Assembly (NCBI RefSeq): GCF_000385175.1
Contig: NZ_ARQJ01000027.1
Coordinates: 1-64,000 of the forward strand
Origin: Salinicoccus albus DSM 19776
GTDB taxonomy: Bacteria; Bacillota; Bacilli; Staphylococcales; Salinicoccaceae
Direction: 5' to 3'
DNA length: 64,000 nucleotides
Under the pieces are notes generated by a model. It saw nothing but the letters and a program-made list of their open reading frames with translations, was not told where the DNA came from and did not search any database. Each line of letters opens with the position of its first letter. Within the stretch, counting starts at the first letter, position 1. Both the position numbers and the translations under genes were made by a program. Shown piece by piece: positions 1 through 8,270 of the stretch.

Positions 1-49
1 TCACCTCCCTCCTATAAGGAAGATTATACCAAAAGAAAGGAAGTATCAA

Positions 50-826
50 ATGGAGCAATTGCAAGTATTTGAACAGAATGGAGAACTTTATACAGATAGT
101 AGAGACGTAGCGGTAATGACAGAAAAGAGACACGCGGATCTATTAAGAGATATTGAAAACTATAAAAGCGCAATTTTACAAAACGCAAATCTGCGTTCTG
201 ATGATTTTTTCGTAGAAAGTTCTTATCAAGCTGGAACCGGAAAAATGTACAAGCATTACCTGCTCACTAAAAAGGGTTGCGACATGGTTGCTAACAAAAT
301 GACTGGAGAAAAAGGCATCCTTTTCACCGCAATGTATGTTGATCAATTTCACAAGATGGAGAATCACATCAAATCGAAACAATACCAAGTACCATCTTCG
401 CCAATGGAAGCACTGGAAATGATGTTTAGTGTTCAAAAGGAAAGCAGAGAAGAAGTACAGAAAGTCAAATCGGATATACAAAGCATCAGAGACATCGTTG
501 CCATTGAAACAAAAGACTGGAGAAACGATACAAACAAAGTTCTGAACCGCATTGCTCAAACCCTTGGTGGCGGAACTTATCACAAAGACATCAGAACAGA
601 AGCTTATCAACATCTGGAAACAAAAGGGCGTTGCAAGTTGGATCAACGCGTTAACAACAGGAAAGCTAAAGCCTTAGCGAATGGATCAGCTAAAACTGGA
701 GTTCAGAAGATTTCAAAGTTGGATGTAATTGGAGAAGAGCCGAGACTAATTGAAATTTATATTTCCGTCATTCAAAAGATGGCAATCAAGTACGGCGTAG
801 ATTTCAAAGAAGTGGAGGGCGCTTAA
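50..826 (+). CDS. Rha-family phage regulator with ORF6C domain
   Basis: This 258-residue protein reads as a phage Rha-type regulator. Residues about 8-105 match the Rha fold pattern: an N-terminal DSRDVA-type segment, then a YLLTKKGCDM stretch and a following helix. Residues about 160-255 look like the ORF6C domain found at the end of many phage antirepressors. Members are thought to act in lysogeny control or to interfere with phage growth; which applies here is not visible. An AAGGAAG ribosome site precedes the ATG. The next gene follows the stop codon directly, so it heads an early operon whose repressor side lies before the window. Confidence 0.85.
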   Translation: MEQLQVFEQNGELYTDSRDVAVMTEKRHADLLRDIENYKSAILQNANLRSDDFFVESSYQAGTGKMYKHYLLTKKGCDMVANKMTGEKGILFTAMYVDQFHKMENHIKSKQYQVPSSPMEALEMMFSVQKESREEVQKVKSDIQSIRDIVAIETKDWRNDTNKVLNRIAQTLGGGTYHKDIRTEAYQHLETKGRCKLDQRVNNRKAKALANGSAKTGVQKISKLDVIGEEPRLIEIYISVIQKMAIKYGVDFKEVEGA

Positions 827-1039
827 ATGCTTAATTCAGAACAAATAAAAACTCTTAATGAAGTAATGCAAACTTGCGCAGATGTTCGAAATGACAATAT
901 TGCCAAAGTTACCGTAACGATTACTAATCAGAATCGTGAATCAAAAAAGAAAGAGCTTACTAAAGAAGAATGGCTCGTTGAATTCTTCGAGAATATCGAA
1001 GAATTAATCGGAGAAAACTTCGACATTTTAGCAAAGTAA
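827..1039 (+). CDS. small acidic phage protein, unknown
   Basis: A 70-residue protein whose ATG directly follows the stop codon of the Rha-like gene, with GGAGG just inside that gene as ribosome site. It is predicted helical and acidic in its second half, with no motif I recognise. Tight coupling suggests it is a real accessory gene of the early operon. Confidence 0.6.
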   Translation: MLNSEQIKTLNEVMQTCADVRNDNIAKVTVTITNQNRESKKKELTKEEWLVEFFENIEELIGENFDILAK

Positions 1040-1052
1040 TAGAGCAATGAAA

Positions 1053-1120
1053 CTCAAAGAGGAAAGAGCATCGCTCTTTTTGAGGAATGATGCCAGGGTG
1101 CGACCAACACCCCGGACATC
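1053..1120 (+). other. double hairpin, terminator or structured leader
   Basis: Two inverted repeats sit between the early operon and the next gene. The first pairs CTCAAA (1053-1058) with TTTGAG (1079-1084) and AAAGAGC with GCTCTTT around an ATC loop, ending in five T. It looks like a terminator. The second (1089-1120) pairs GATG-CC-GGGTG with CACCC-GG-CATC around a CGACCAA loop and has no T-run. The second may be part of a structured leader or small RNA. Confidence 0.5.
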
Positions 1121-1218
1121 AAGTGAGTTATCAATTATGCGACTGATTAACTCTACACAAAGTATACGAGTAAATCATGACTATATTCAATAACAAAAAA
1201 TATACAGGAGGCCAACTT

Positions 1219-1725
1219 ATGAGAGGAGCAATTATCGATTATCGCAAACGTACAGGCGCCACACAGCAGGATTTAGCAAACATGATGCACACGGACAAGG
1301 CAAACATCAGTCACATTGAAAATGACCGGAGAAACGTCACGCTGTCGATGTATGAAGCCGGCTTTAACAGCGTGCCAGATGCTCATTTACTCAATGATAT
1401 GGCGTATGAAATGACCAAAGGATACACAACCCCAACACCATCTAATCAAGTGTATGACGACCACCGCATGAGCTTTAAATATCGCATCAAAGAAGAAATA
1501 CAGGAATTTGTGGATGCACTTTCCAGCAATCGATTAGACAAGCGGCCGGAGTATTTAACCCCAGACGAAAAAGAACATATATCCATGTTGGTATCAGAAC
1601 TGCAAGACGTGCTGTTTGAAGGCCAAGGCTTTCTGAACAAGTTGTCCGAGGACTATGAATTCTTAAAGCCCCAAACGTTGAACCAAAACAGAGACAGACG
1701 GCTCAAGATGCAAAGGAGGATATAA
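1219..1725 (+). CDS. XRE-type helix-turn-helix DNA-binding protein
   Basis: A helix-turn-helix regulator of 168 residues. The motif spans about residues 8-45, with TQQDLANMM as first helix and a KANISHIENDRR recognition-helix region typical of the Cro/C1 family. The C-terminal 110 residues are acidic and helical and I do not recognise them. An upstream in-frame ATG at 1177 exists, but a perfect AGGAGG at 1206-1211 lies seven bases before the ATG at 1219, so 1219 is chosen. Its place before the recombination genes suggests control of the early region. Confidence 0.8.
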   Translation: MRGAIIDYRKRTGATQQDLANMMHTDKANISHIENDRRNVTLSMYEAGFNSVPDAHLLNDMAYEMTKGYTTPTPSNQVYDDHRMSFKYRIKEEIQEFVDALSSNRLDKRPEYLTPDEKEHISMLVSELQDVLFEGQGFLNKLSEDYEFLKPQTLNQNRDRRLKMQRRI

Positions 1726-1727
1726 CG

Positions 1728-2009
1728 ATGGCGATGTTTGTTGCAGAGAATGAAGAGCAGTTGATGAATATGTTTATGCGGGCAGCGGAGCAAATAAAGC
1801 CACAGCAGGCAGAGAAAGATGAACGAATGTACCTATCTGTGAAAGATTTTGCGAAGGATACCGGGATTACGGAGTCATTTCTCAGAGAGCATATTTTATG
1901 GGATGCCCATTTTAAACAGTATGTATCTCAAGTAGATCGAAAAATATTCATCAAACGCAAAGAAGGGCGCCAAGCATTAGAAAAAATCATGGATGAATAC
2001 AGAAGGTGA
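1728..2009 (+). CDS. DUF771-family phage protein
   Basis: A 93-residue protein. Residues about 30-92 show the DUF771 pattern: a YLSVKDFA start, a GITESFLREHIL helix pair and a KIFIKRKEG segment, resembling an excisionase-like winged helix that often binds DNA. DUF771 proteins are common in early regions of staphylococcal and bacillus phages and their role is not established. AAGGAGG precedes the start. Confidence 0.75.
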   Translation: MAMFVAENEEQLMNMFMRAAEQIKPQQAEKDERMYLSVKDFAKDTGITESFLREHILWDAHFKQYVSQVDRKIFIKRKEGRQALEKIMDEYRR

Positions 2010-2014
2010 ATGCT

Positions 2015-2173
2015 ATGCCATACATTTTATCTGGACTATTTGGTGCTGCACTGATACTCACAGTTGCCGGGATCATCACCCCGTATCAAATCGCCATCGG
2101 CGTAATCATACTGCTCACCTTGCTGAGTGTTGAGCTGGCAAGAGAGTTGGTGAATTGGAGGAATGAACGATGA
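2015..2173 (+). CDS. small membrane protein, two predicted helices
   Basis: A 52-residue ORF with two hydrophobic stretches (about 3-18 and 22-38) and a charged C-terminus. Its stop overlaps the ATG of the next small ORF (ATGA). Another ATG at 2010 is out of frame. The function is unknown. Confidence 0.55.
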   Translation: MPYILSGLFGAALILTVAGIITPYQIAIGVIILLTLLSVELARELVNWRNER

Positions 2174-2274
2174 AACTCGTATTTGGAATCGTCACAGTCT
2201 CTCTAATTGCTTTGTACGTTGTATCAGCGAAACGGAATCAAAAGGAATATATCAGTAAGGAGTTGTTCATATGA
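2170..2274 (+). CDS. tiny single-helix membrane protein
   Basis: A 34-residue ORF overlapped by four bases at both ends with its neighbours (ATGA junctions), the usual sign of translational coupling. One hydrophobic helix spans about residues 3-19, followed by a basic tail. Confidence 0.5.
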   Translation: MKLVFGIVTVSLIALYVVSAKRNQKEYISKELFI

Positions 2275-2477
2275 ATGGCGCACCCGGCCCACATCGCAGC
2301 ACGACAGAAGTCCGTGTAAAACGAATGATAACCGCTGAGATTGTTGTCCATATGGAAGACGGCGCAAGCGCAGAAGAGAATAATGACCTGATCGAGTATC
2401 AGATCAAGCAGGCAGAGAAAGACTTGAATTATGGCAGCAGTTACTTTGAAAACATCAAAGTGGAAGACGAAATATAA
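2271..2477 (+). CDS. small phage protein, unknown
   Basis: A 68-residue protein starting at an ATGA overlap, with AAGGAG upstream. It has an extended basic N-terminus and a hydrophilic helical C-terminus, with no recognisable domain. It is the last gene before a hairpin and the recombination genes. Confidence 0.6.
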   Translation: MNGAPGPHRSTTEVRVKRMITAEIVVHMEDGASAEENNDLIEYQIKQAEKDLNYGSSYFENIKVEDEI

Positions 2478-2480
2478 AAA

Positions 2481-2502
2481 CGTCCTGACGGCAATCAGGA
2501 CG
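2481..2502. terminator. eight-bp hairpin, T-run only on minus strand
   Basis: CGTCCTGA pairs perfectly with TCAGGACG around a CGGCAA loop. No T-run follows on the plus strand. Five A precede it, so read on the minus strand it has the form of an intrinsic terminator. It may stop antisense transcripts or act as a processing site. Confidence 0.4.
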
Positions 2503-2547
2503 AATAAGAAAATATACAACTCAATTATAACATAGGAGGGCTCAATA

Positions 2548-3492
2548 ATGGTGCAACACATCAACATTAAACAATTATCCCATGATGAGTGGCTACAGGA
2601 AAGACAGTCCGGCATTGGTGGTTCAGATAGCGGCACAATACTTGGGGTGAATAAGTGGAAATCCAAAACACAGTTATTCTTTGAAAAAACAAATCCAGAA
2701 CTGAAACAGGATATTGATAATGAATATATCTACTGGGGCAATGTGCTCGAGGATGTCGTTGCCAAAGAGTTTGAGCATCGTACGGGCAAGAAAGTGAGGC
2801 GTGATAATCGGATGCTCAGGCATCCAGACCATGATTTCATGATTGCCAATCTGGATCGTGTCGTTGTCGGAGAAAAGGCGCTGCTGGAATGTAAGACCAC
2901 GTCACAGTACAACAAGGACCAATGGGAAGGCGATGAAATACCGGCGCAGTATCTATGTCAGGTGCAGCATTACATGGCGGTCACCGGTTTTGAAAAAGCA
3001 TATATTGCGGTTCTGCTAGGTGGAAACACATTTATCTGGAAGGAAATCGAACGGGATGAAGAACTGATCAACATCCTAATCGAAACTGAAAAGGACTTCT
3101 GGGAGAACAATATTCAATCTGGCGTGATCCCTGAAATTGATGGCAGTCAGGCGACCAGTGAATTTCTCAATCATATGTATTCAGACATCGATGACGCAGA
3201 GATTGCGCTCAGCGAGAAGGAAGACACACTGCTTAAAGGAATTGAAGCCTGCAAGAAAGACATCAAAGAGACGAAAGCACTGCAGACGAAGTATGAAAAC
3301 CAATTAAAAGAACAGCTCGGCCACAACATTGCTGGTAAAACATCAAATTATCTAGTGACTTGGAAACCGCAGATAAGGAGATCTTTGGACAACAAGCGAT
3401 TAAAAGAAGAACAGGCCGACCTCATCAAAGACTATTACAAAGAAACAGAAACGCGTGTATTAAGAATTAAAGAAATCAAGGAGGAACAATAA
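2548..3492 (+). CDS. YqaJ-type viral recombinase (5'-3' exonuclease)
   Basis: A 314-residue exonuclease of the YqaJ/lambda-Exo fold, which resects DNA ends for the single-strand annealing protein encoded next. Visible motifs are the N-terminal WLQERQSGIGGSD, a middle DRVV segment and the LLECKTTS nuclease core, followed by PAQYLCQVQHYMAV. The last 100 residues are a charged coiled-coil extension. AGGAGGG lies before the start, and the stop overlaps the RecT start (TAATG). Confidence 0.92.
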   Translation: MVQHINIKQLSHDEWLQERQSGIGGSDSGTILGVNKWKSKTQLFFEKTNPELKQDIDNEYIYWGNVLEDVVAKEFEHRTGKKVRRDNRMLRHPDHDFMIANLDRVVVGEKALLECKTTSQYNKDQWEGDEIPAQYLCQVQHYMAVTGFEKAYIAVLLGGNTFIWKEIERDEELINILIETEKDFWENNIQSGVIPEIDGSQATSEFLNHMYSDIDDAEIALSEKEDTLLKGIEACKKDIKETKALQTKYENQLKEQLGHNIAGKTSNYLVTWKPQIRRSLDNKRLKEEQADLIKDYYKETETRVLRIKEIKEEQ

Positions 3493-4310
3493 TGAGTACA
3501 AACGAATCTCTAAAAAATCAGGTGGCAACAAATCAAAAGAATGAAGTATCAAACGGTAATAAACCGAAAACAATCGGCGACTACATTGACCAAATGGCAC
3601 CAGCGATGGCACAAGCGCTCCCTAAACACATGAGTGTTGAAAGAATGACCCGCATGGCCACAACGGTCATCAGAACGACCCCGCAATTGAAAGAGGCGGA
3701 TGTCGCTAGCCTGCTTGGTGCAGTGATGCAATCCGCACAGCTCGGTCTGGAGCCAGGACCCATGGGGCATTGTTACTTCCTGCCATTTAAAAATAACAAG
3801 AAGGGCACAACGGAAGTCACTTTTATCATCGGCTACAAAGGGATGATTGATCTGGCTCGTAGATCTGGCCATATATCCACCATTTATGCCCATGCAGTCT
3901 ATGAAAATGATGAATTTGAGTATGAGCTGGGCTTACATGCCGATTTGAAACATAAGCCTTCAGAAGACGAGAGAGGGGCGTTTAAAGGCGCTTATGCAGT
4001 GGCGCATTTCAAAGATGGCGGCTATCAATTCGAGTACATGCCGAAATCAGATATTGATAAACGCCGTTCAAGAAGTAAGGCGGGCAACAGCAATTATTCT
4101 CCATGGGCCACAGATTACGAAGAGATGGCAAAGAAAACAGTGATTAGGCATATGTGGAAGTACCTGCCGGTATCGGTCGAAATGCAGCAGGCAGTGGCAC
4201 ACGATGAAGGCACAGGCAAAGATATTAAAGATGTGACACCCGATGAAGACAGTTTTGTTGATATGCCTGAGTATATCGCAGACGTACCAGCAGAAGGAGA
4301 AGGGGAGTAA
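3492..4310 (+). CDS. recT: RecT-family single-strand annealing protein
   Basis: A 272-residue RecT recombinase that anneals single-stranded DNA and pairs with the upstream exonuclease. Family features include the LGAVMQSAQLGLEPGP segment, FIIGYKGMIDLARRSG, and a SPWATDYEEMAKKTVIRHMWKYLP segment. The acidic tail from about residue 235 is common in the family. A GC-rich hairpin overlaps the stop (GAGAAGGGG with CCCCCTTTCTC, about 4297-4323) but lacks a T-run, so it may stabilise the mRNA end or reduce read-through to ssb. Confidence 0.95.
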   Translation: MSTNESLKNQVATNQKNEVSNGNKPKTIGDYIDQMAPAMAQALPKHMSVERMTRMATTVIRTTPQLKEADVASLLGAVMQSAQLGLEPGPMGHCYFLPFKNNKKGTTEVTFIIGYKGMIDLARRSGHISTIYAHAVYENDEFEYELGLHADLKHKPSEDERGAFKGAYAVAHFKDGGYQFEYMPKSDIDKRRSRSKAGNSNYSPWATDYEEMAKKTVIRHMWKYLPVSVEMQQAVAHDEGTGKDIKDVTPDEDSFVDMPEYIADVPAEGEGE

Positions 4311-4343
4311 ACCCCCTTTCTCATTAACTAGGAGGGAATAAGC

Positions 4344-4784
4344 ATGAATTTAGTAGCACTGAATGGAAACATAGCAACAGATATCGAATTAAGGCAGGCG
4401 GGAGATACGGTTGTGACAAACATCAACCTAGCGGTTAAGGATGATTTTAAAAGGGATACCACGCATTTTATACGTGTCGAAGCGTGGGCAAAAACCGCAG
4501 AACTTCTAAATCAGTACTGTTCCAAGGGCTCAAAAATTGGTGTCACCGGTTCTCTCAAAGTCGATAAATTTCAGGACAAAGAGGGCAATAATCGAGAGGT
4601 CACGAAAATAAACGCCAACAGGCTTGAATTCCTGGATTCTAAGGGCTCAAATCAGTCTCAAGGGGCTAACCCCCAAGGCGGAAAAACAAGCGGCTCACAA
4701 ACCGCTGCAAATAAGACAGAGAGCAATCCATTTTCAAATTCTGATAACAGCGTAGATGTCAGCGAAGATCAGCTGCCGTTTTAA
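4344..4784 (+). CDS. ssb: phage single-stranded DNA-binding protein
   Basis: A 146-residue SSB. The OB fold occupies residues 1-100 (FIRVEAWAKTAELL, KGSKIGVTGSLKVDKF), followed by a Gln/Ser/Gly-rich linker and the acidic tip EDQLPF, which normally recruits replication and repair partners. The canonical tip is DDIPF. AGGAGGG precedes the start. Position between RecT and the initiator fits a combined recombination and replication operon. Confidence 0.93.
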   Translation: MNLVALNGNIATDIELRQAGDTVVTNINLAVKDDFKRDTTHFIRVEAWAKTAELLNQYCSKGSKIGVTGSLKVDKFQDKEGNNREVTKINANRLEFLDSKGSNQSQGANPQGGKTSGSQTAANKTESNPFSNSDNSVDVSEDQLPF

Positions 4785-4818
4785 TATAAAATCAGTCAGT
4801 TAAAAGTGAGGTGATTAT

Positions 4819-5574
4819 ATGTCTGGCTGGCTGAAAATACACAGGCAGATGATAGATAGTTCAATTTTTGATAACGAGAAATTATTTAAAATATTCATGT
4901 ATTGCTTGATGAAAGCCTCACATAAGAAGCATAAGCAAATCGTCGGACAGAAAGTTATTGAATTAAATCCTGGTCAATTTGTCTTTGGGAGGAAGAAAGC
5001 GAGCGAAGAACTAAACATGAAAGAAAGCACCGTTTGGTCTTATATGAAGATGCTCGATGAAGTCGAAAGTTTGGTTATAAACTCTAACAACAAATTTTCC
5101 GTCATAACCATTGTTAATTGGGGCTTTTATCAAAATGAAGAAGAAAATCATAACAACAGAATAACAACAGATGAACAACAGAATAACAACAGAATAACAA
5201 CAGATGAACAACAGAATAACACAAACAAGAATGTAAAGAATGGGGAGAATGTAAAGAATAATAATAGTGCTCTCTTTGAAGAATGGTACAACTTTTACGG
5301 AAAGAAGAAAGCAAGGCCGAAAGCAGAGAAAGCGTTCAATAGTGCACTAAAAAAACACAGTTATGAAGATATTAAAAAAGGGACTGAGAAATTCCTAACA
5401 ACCGTGAAAGATAAACAATATCAGCCGTTCCCCGCAACTTTTTTAAATCAAGAAAGATTTATGGACGAATTTGAAGCCCAAGAGGCAGAAGACTTATTCA
5501 AAAGCGGGACTACAGATCCTATGGCCGATATTAAAAAACAAATTGATTTTGAGAAAGGAGATAAATATGAATAA
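4819..5574 (+). CDS. phage replication initiator / DnaD-like protein
   Basis: A 251-residue replication protein. Residues 1-105 form a winged-helix region typical of phage replisome organisers (WLKIHRQMIDSSIF; FGRKKASEELNMKESTVWSYM). Residues about 112-137 are Asn/Thr/Gln-rich and encoded by a perfect 33-bp tandem repeat. Residues about 150-225 (EEWYNFYGKKKARPKAEKAF; FPATFLNQERF) match the C-terminal module of many gram-positive phage initiators. By analogy with lambda O, the repeats may be its own binding sites. A GAGGTGAT site precedes the start. Confidence 0.85.
   Translation: MSGWLKIHRQMIDSSIFDNEKLFKIFMYCLMKASHKKHKQIVGQKVIELNPGQFVFGRKKASEELNMKESTVWSYMKMLDEVESLVINSNNKFSVITIVNWGFYQNEEENHNNRITTDEQQNNNRITTDEQQNNTNKNVKNGENVKNNNSALFEEWYNFYGKKKARPKAEKAFNSALKKHSYEDIKKGTEKFLTTVKDKQYQPFPATFLNQERFMDEFEAQEAEDLFKSGTTDPMADIKKQIDFEKGDKYE
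5152..5217 (+). repeat. two perfect 33-bp direct repeats in initiator gene
   Basis: The units 5152-5184 and 5185-5217 are identical and each encodes NNRITTDEQQN. A weaker repeat, GAATGTAAAGAAT, occurs twice just downstream. AT-rich iterons inside an initiator gene are the usual layout of lambdoid-type phage origins, so this is the best candidate for the replication origin. Confidence 0.65.
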
Positions 5575-5938
5575 AACGGAAGCAGTTGAAATTATGGAGT
5601 TGTTATACGCTTTTTACCCGAATTTTAATAAAAATAAGATGGAAAACTTTAATCAAATATGGATTGATCGCTTGTGTGAAGGTGACTACCGAAAAACGGT
5701 GCAGAAGGTTAAGCAATATACCGCTGATTCATCATTCCCCCCTGCGTTAGCGGATGTGTTTGTTAAAAAACATGTCCCTCATGAACAGGTGGACATGACT
5801 ATTAAGGCGGATCGGGAGCGAGTAGAGGCTGAAATGGCAGACCCGGAAAAGCGGGCTGAACGAGAACAAAAATTCGAGCAACTAAAAGAAATGCAGGAAA
5901 GGATGCGTAAAGATGTATACGAGCGACCCGATTCTTGA
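5567..5938 (+). CDS. replicative helicase loader/inhibitor, G39P-like
   Basis: A 123-residue protein resembling the SPP1 G39P family, which delivers the replicative helicase to the initiator. The N-terminal region (EAVEIMELLYAFYPNF, then YRKTVQKVKQY and FPPALADVF) fits the G39P fold, and the rest is a charged helix. The reading frame is open from 5471, but AAAGGAG at 5554-5560 selects the ATG at 5567. It lies between initiator and helicase and overlaps the helicase start by 26 bases. Confidence 0.8.
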   Translation: MNKTEAVEIMELLYAFYPNFNKNKMENFNQIWIDRLCEGDYRKTVQKVKQYTADSSFPPALADVFVKKHVPHEQVDMTIKADRERVEAEMADPEKRAEREQKFEQLKEMQERMRKDVYERPDS

Positions 5939-7190
5939 TGATGTGTCTCATCACGAGACGCAGGTCATTGCCCGCACCCTGCAGTACCCAGAGCTAAAGA
6001 AGCAGTTGAAACTGGAACCGGATTGGTTCTGGGATCCTCGTAAACAAGCAATCGTCGAAAAAATAATGAATGATGAGGGTTTTGACAAAGAGAAATTGAT
6101 GACGGCATCAATACAGGATGCCGACAAGTATGGAGACGTGCAATTTATCCATGACCTCATCAATTACGGGGTGGCGTCCGGAAGCGAGTCCGAGCACCTG
6201 AGCGATCAGCGGTATGTACTCACAAAATACGTCGAACGGGAAGTTGATAAAGCGATTAATGATTATCAACAGGAGCAATCAACGGATAAGCAGATTGAGC
6301 TAAGCAATCAAATTTTGAGGCTTAATAAGCTCAATTTAGGCGATGGCGACGAGAAGTTTAACGTACTCACTGAAATTATGGACGACCTGCATACAGAAAA
6401 GCATAGGAACATTATCAAAACGGGCTTTGACCGTTTAGATGAAATCATCGGCGGGTTTGAGCGGCAACAGTTAAATATTGTCGCTGCCCGGCCCAGTATA
6501 GGCAAAAGTGCCTTTGCCCTTGAATTAGGGCAGAACCTGGCAAATAACGGCGCAGAGGTCCTCTTTTACTCAATTGAATCCTCAGTCAAGAATATTACAC
6601 AGCGGGCGTTGTCCGCTTTATCCAGAGTAGGATTATACAAATTTAAGGAGCCGAAGCGCCTGATGAGTAGCGACGAGGTCGATAAGGTGATGGATGCGAT
6701 TCACATTTTGTTTAACAAAAATTTAAACATTGTCGAGCAGTCTGAAGTCACACCGAACATGATCCGACGGGCGGCGCACAATATGCCGGAAGACAAACAC
6801 TGCTTCATCATCATTGACTATATGCAGTTGATGAAGTCCGATATCCAACACAAGAGTAAGTATGAGGAAACGTCTCATATATCCAGGGAATTGAAAATCA
6901 TCACTCAGGAATTCCCGCACATCACGTTAATCCCGATTGCTCAGCTGAACCGGGGTGTAGAATCCAGGAATGATAAACGCCCAATGATGAGTGACCTCAG
7001 GGAGTCTGGGCAGTTAGAGCAAGACGCAAGTATGATTACGATGCTCTACCGAGATGATTATTACAATCCGCCGGAAGAATATAAACCCGGCGCCCCTAGT
7101 CCATTGGAAGTGATCGTTACCAAAAATAAAGATGGCGAGATTGGCACAGCGACGCTTGATTTTTATAAAAACATTCAGAGGATTTATTGA
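5913..7190 (+). CDS. DnaB-like replicative DNA helicase
   Basis: A 425-residue hexameric helicase. The N-terminal DnaB domain covers about 1-130. The RecA-like ATPase starts near 165 with Walker A ARPSIGKSAFAL, Walker B CFIIIDYMQLM, and the QLNRGVESRNDKRP and DLRESGQLEQDA motifs typical of DnaB. Its start lies inside the loader gene with AGGAAAGG upstream. The next gene overlaps its stop. Confidence 0.93.
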   Translation: MYTSDPILDDVSHHETQVIARTLQYPELKKQLKLEPDWFWDPRKQAIVEKIMNDEGFDKEKLMTASIQDADKYGDVQFIHDLINYGVASGSESEHLSDQRYVLTKYVEREVDKAINDYQQEQSTDKQIELSNQILRLNKLNLGDGDEKFNVLTEIMDDLHTEKHRNIIKTGFDRLDEIIGGFERQQLNIVAARPSIGKSAFALELGQNLANNGAEVLFYSIESSVKNITQRALSALSRVGLYKFKEPKRLMSSDEVDKVMDAIHILFNKNLNIVEQSEVTPNMIRRAAHNMPEDKHCFIIIDYMQLMKSDIQHKSKYEETSHISRELKIITQEFPHITLIPIAQLNRGVESRNDKRPMMSDLRESGQLEQDASMITMLYRDDYYNPPEEYKPGAPSPLEVIVTKNKDGEIGTATLDFYKNIQRIY

Positions 7191-7510
7191 TGACAATATT
7201 TGAGTTTTTAAACGCAATGAAAACAAGCAATCAGATGGCGGAGAAAGAAAGATACGGCGAATCACTGATACGCATGAATACGATTTATGAAAATGTGATT
7301 TATTACCTGGTCGGTAAAGAGGATTTGAATTTATCAGCGGATGTGCAGACCTTTTATGAGACGTACAGAGACATTTACACCCCTGCGGCCCTCTACCGGG
7401 TGGCCGAGTACTACCGCAAGCAGAATCATCTGCCGCGGCTGAATTACAAAGAAGACATTTATCACAAACTGGAAAATACGATGGAAGAATGGAGGTTATC
7501 GGAATTATAG
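7190..7510 (+). CDS. phage protein of unknown function
   Basis: A 106-residue mostly helical protein with no domain I recognise. TTG at 7187 and ATG at 7190 are both possible; ATG is better spaced from CAGAGG and overlaps the helicase stop. The RusA gene overlaps its 3' end. Confidence 0.65.
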   Translation: MTIFEFLNAMKTSNQMAEKERYGESLIRMNTIYENVIYYLVGKEDLNLSADVQTFYETYRDIYTPAALYRVAEYYRKQNHLPRLNYKEDIYHKLENTMEEWRLSEL

Positions 7511-7935
7511 AGTTTGAAATTGATGGTAAGCCTGTGCCGGCGCAGCGGATGACACAACGCGGAAAATTTGTAAAAAAGAATGCGCAGCGCTACATGGATT
7601 ATAAGTCAATTGTTAAGTGGACAGCGCGCTCATATATGGCTAGAAACCGTTTAGAGCCATTACAAGAGCAATTAAGGGTGTCTGTGGACTTTTATTACCA
7701 AATCCCTAAGTCATATACCAAAAAACAAATTAAAGCTATCACAGACAGTGATGGACGTTTGAGACCGAGATCAAAAGGTGACATCGACAATCTTGTGAAG
7801 TCGATAACCGATGGGTGCAATAAAATATGCTATGGCGATGATCTTCAAATATCAGAAATACAGGCTAGAAAATTATACGGCGAAAAGGATTATGTGCATC
7901 TAAAAATAGAGTCTTTGGAAGGAGAATCAGAATGA
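7489..7935 (+). CDS. RusA-family Holliday junction resolvase
   Basis: A 148-residue RusA-type endonuclease that resolves branched DNA before packaging. Visible features are the N-terminal GKPVPAQRM motif and the metal-binding stretch KGDIDNLVKSITDGCN followed by YGDD, which carries the family's catalytic aspartates. The only standard start is ATG 7489, but the strong GGAGG (7491-7495) lies inside the gene, eight bases before an in-frame ATT at 7504. Initiation at AUU is therefore possible. Overlap with the downstream gene is four bases. Confidence 0.9.
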   Translation: MEVIGIIEFEIDGKPVPAQRMTQRGKFVKKNAQRYMDYKSIVKWTARSYMARNRLEPLQEQLRVSVDFYYQIPKSYTKKQIKAITDSDGRLRPRSKGDIDNLVKSITDGCNKICYGDDLQISEIQARKLYGEKDYVHLKIESLEGESE

Positions 7936-8270
7936 ATCTTTACGAAAAACGAATTGAACAAGGCTTCCACCCCTCAGTGGCCGCCTGCAACCCGCTACTG
8001 ACCGCTCAGGATAAAGCGGAAGCGAAAAAGCACGGTATCAGCATCGACGCAATGTATCAGCGGTTGAGGCGCGGGATGACGAAATACGAGGCGATTACTA
8101 CACCCAAAGTCCGGCCGACACCGCCGAAAGCGCCGCCGGAAGCACAGTATTTTACCCGGGACGAAACGGTGTGGATGATCCGAAGGTTTAAGCGATTTAA
8201 CATCAAGCTCAATGACCTGCTACTGCGCAGAGCGAAGGAATACCAAATCAATATTGAGGAGGTTAAGTAA
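7932..8270 (+). CDS. phage protein, possible DNA-binding
   Basis: A 112-residue basic protein. The segment ISIDAMYQRLRRGMTKYEAIT resembles the helix-turn-helix seen in small phage proteins that recognise a start-of-repeat pattern. A Pro-rich linker (about 58-70) separates it from a basic helical C-terminus. ATGA overlap with RusA. The DNA-binding role is inferred. Confidence 0.65.
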   Translation: MNLYEKRIEQGFHPSVAACNPLLTAQDKAEAKKHGISIDAMYQRLRRGMTKYEAITTPKVRPTPPKAPPEAQYFTRDETVWMIRRFKRFNIKLNDLLLRRAKEYQINIEEVK

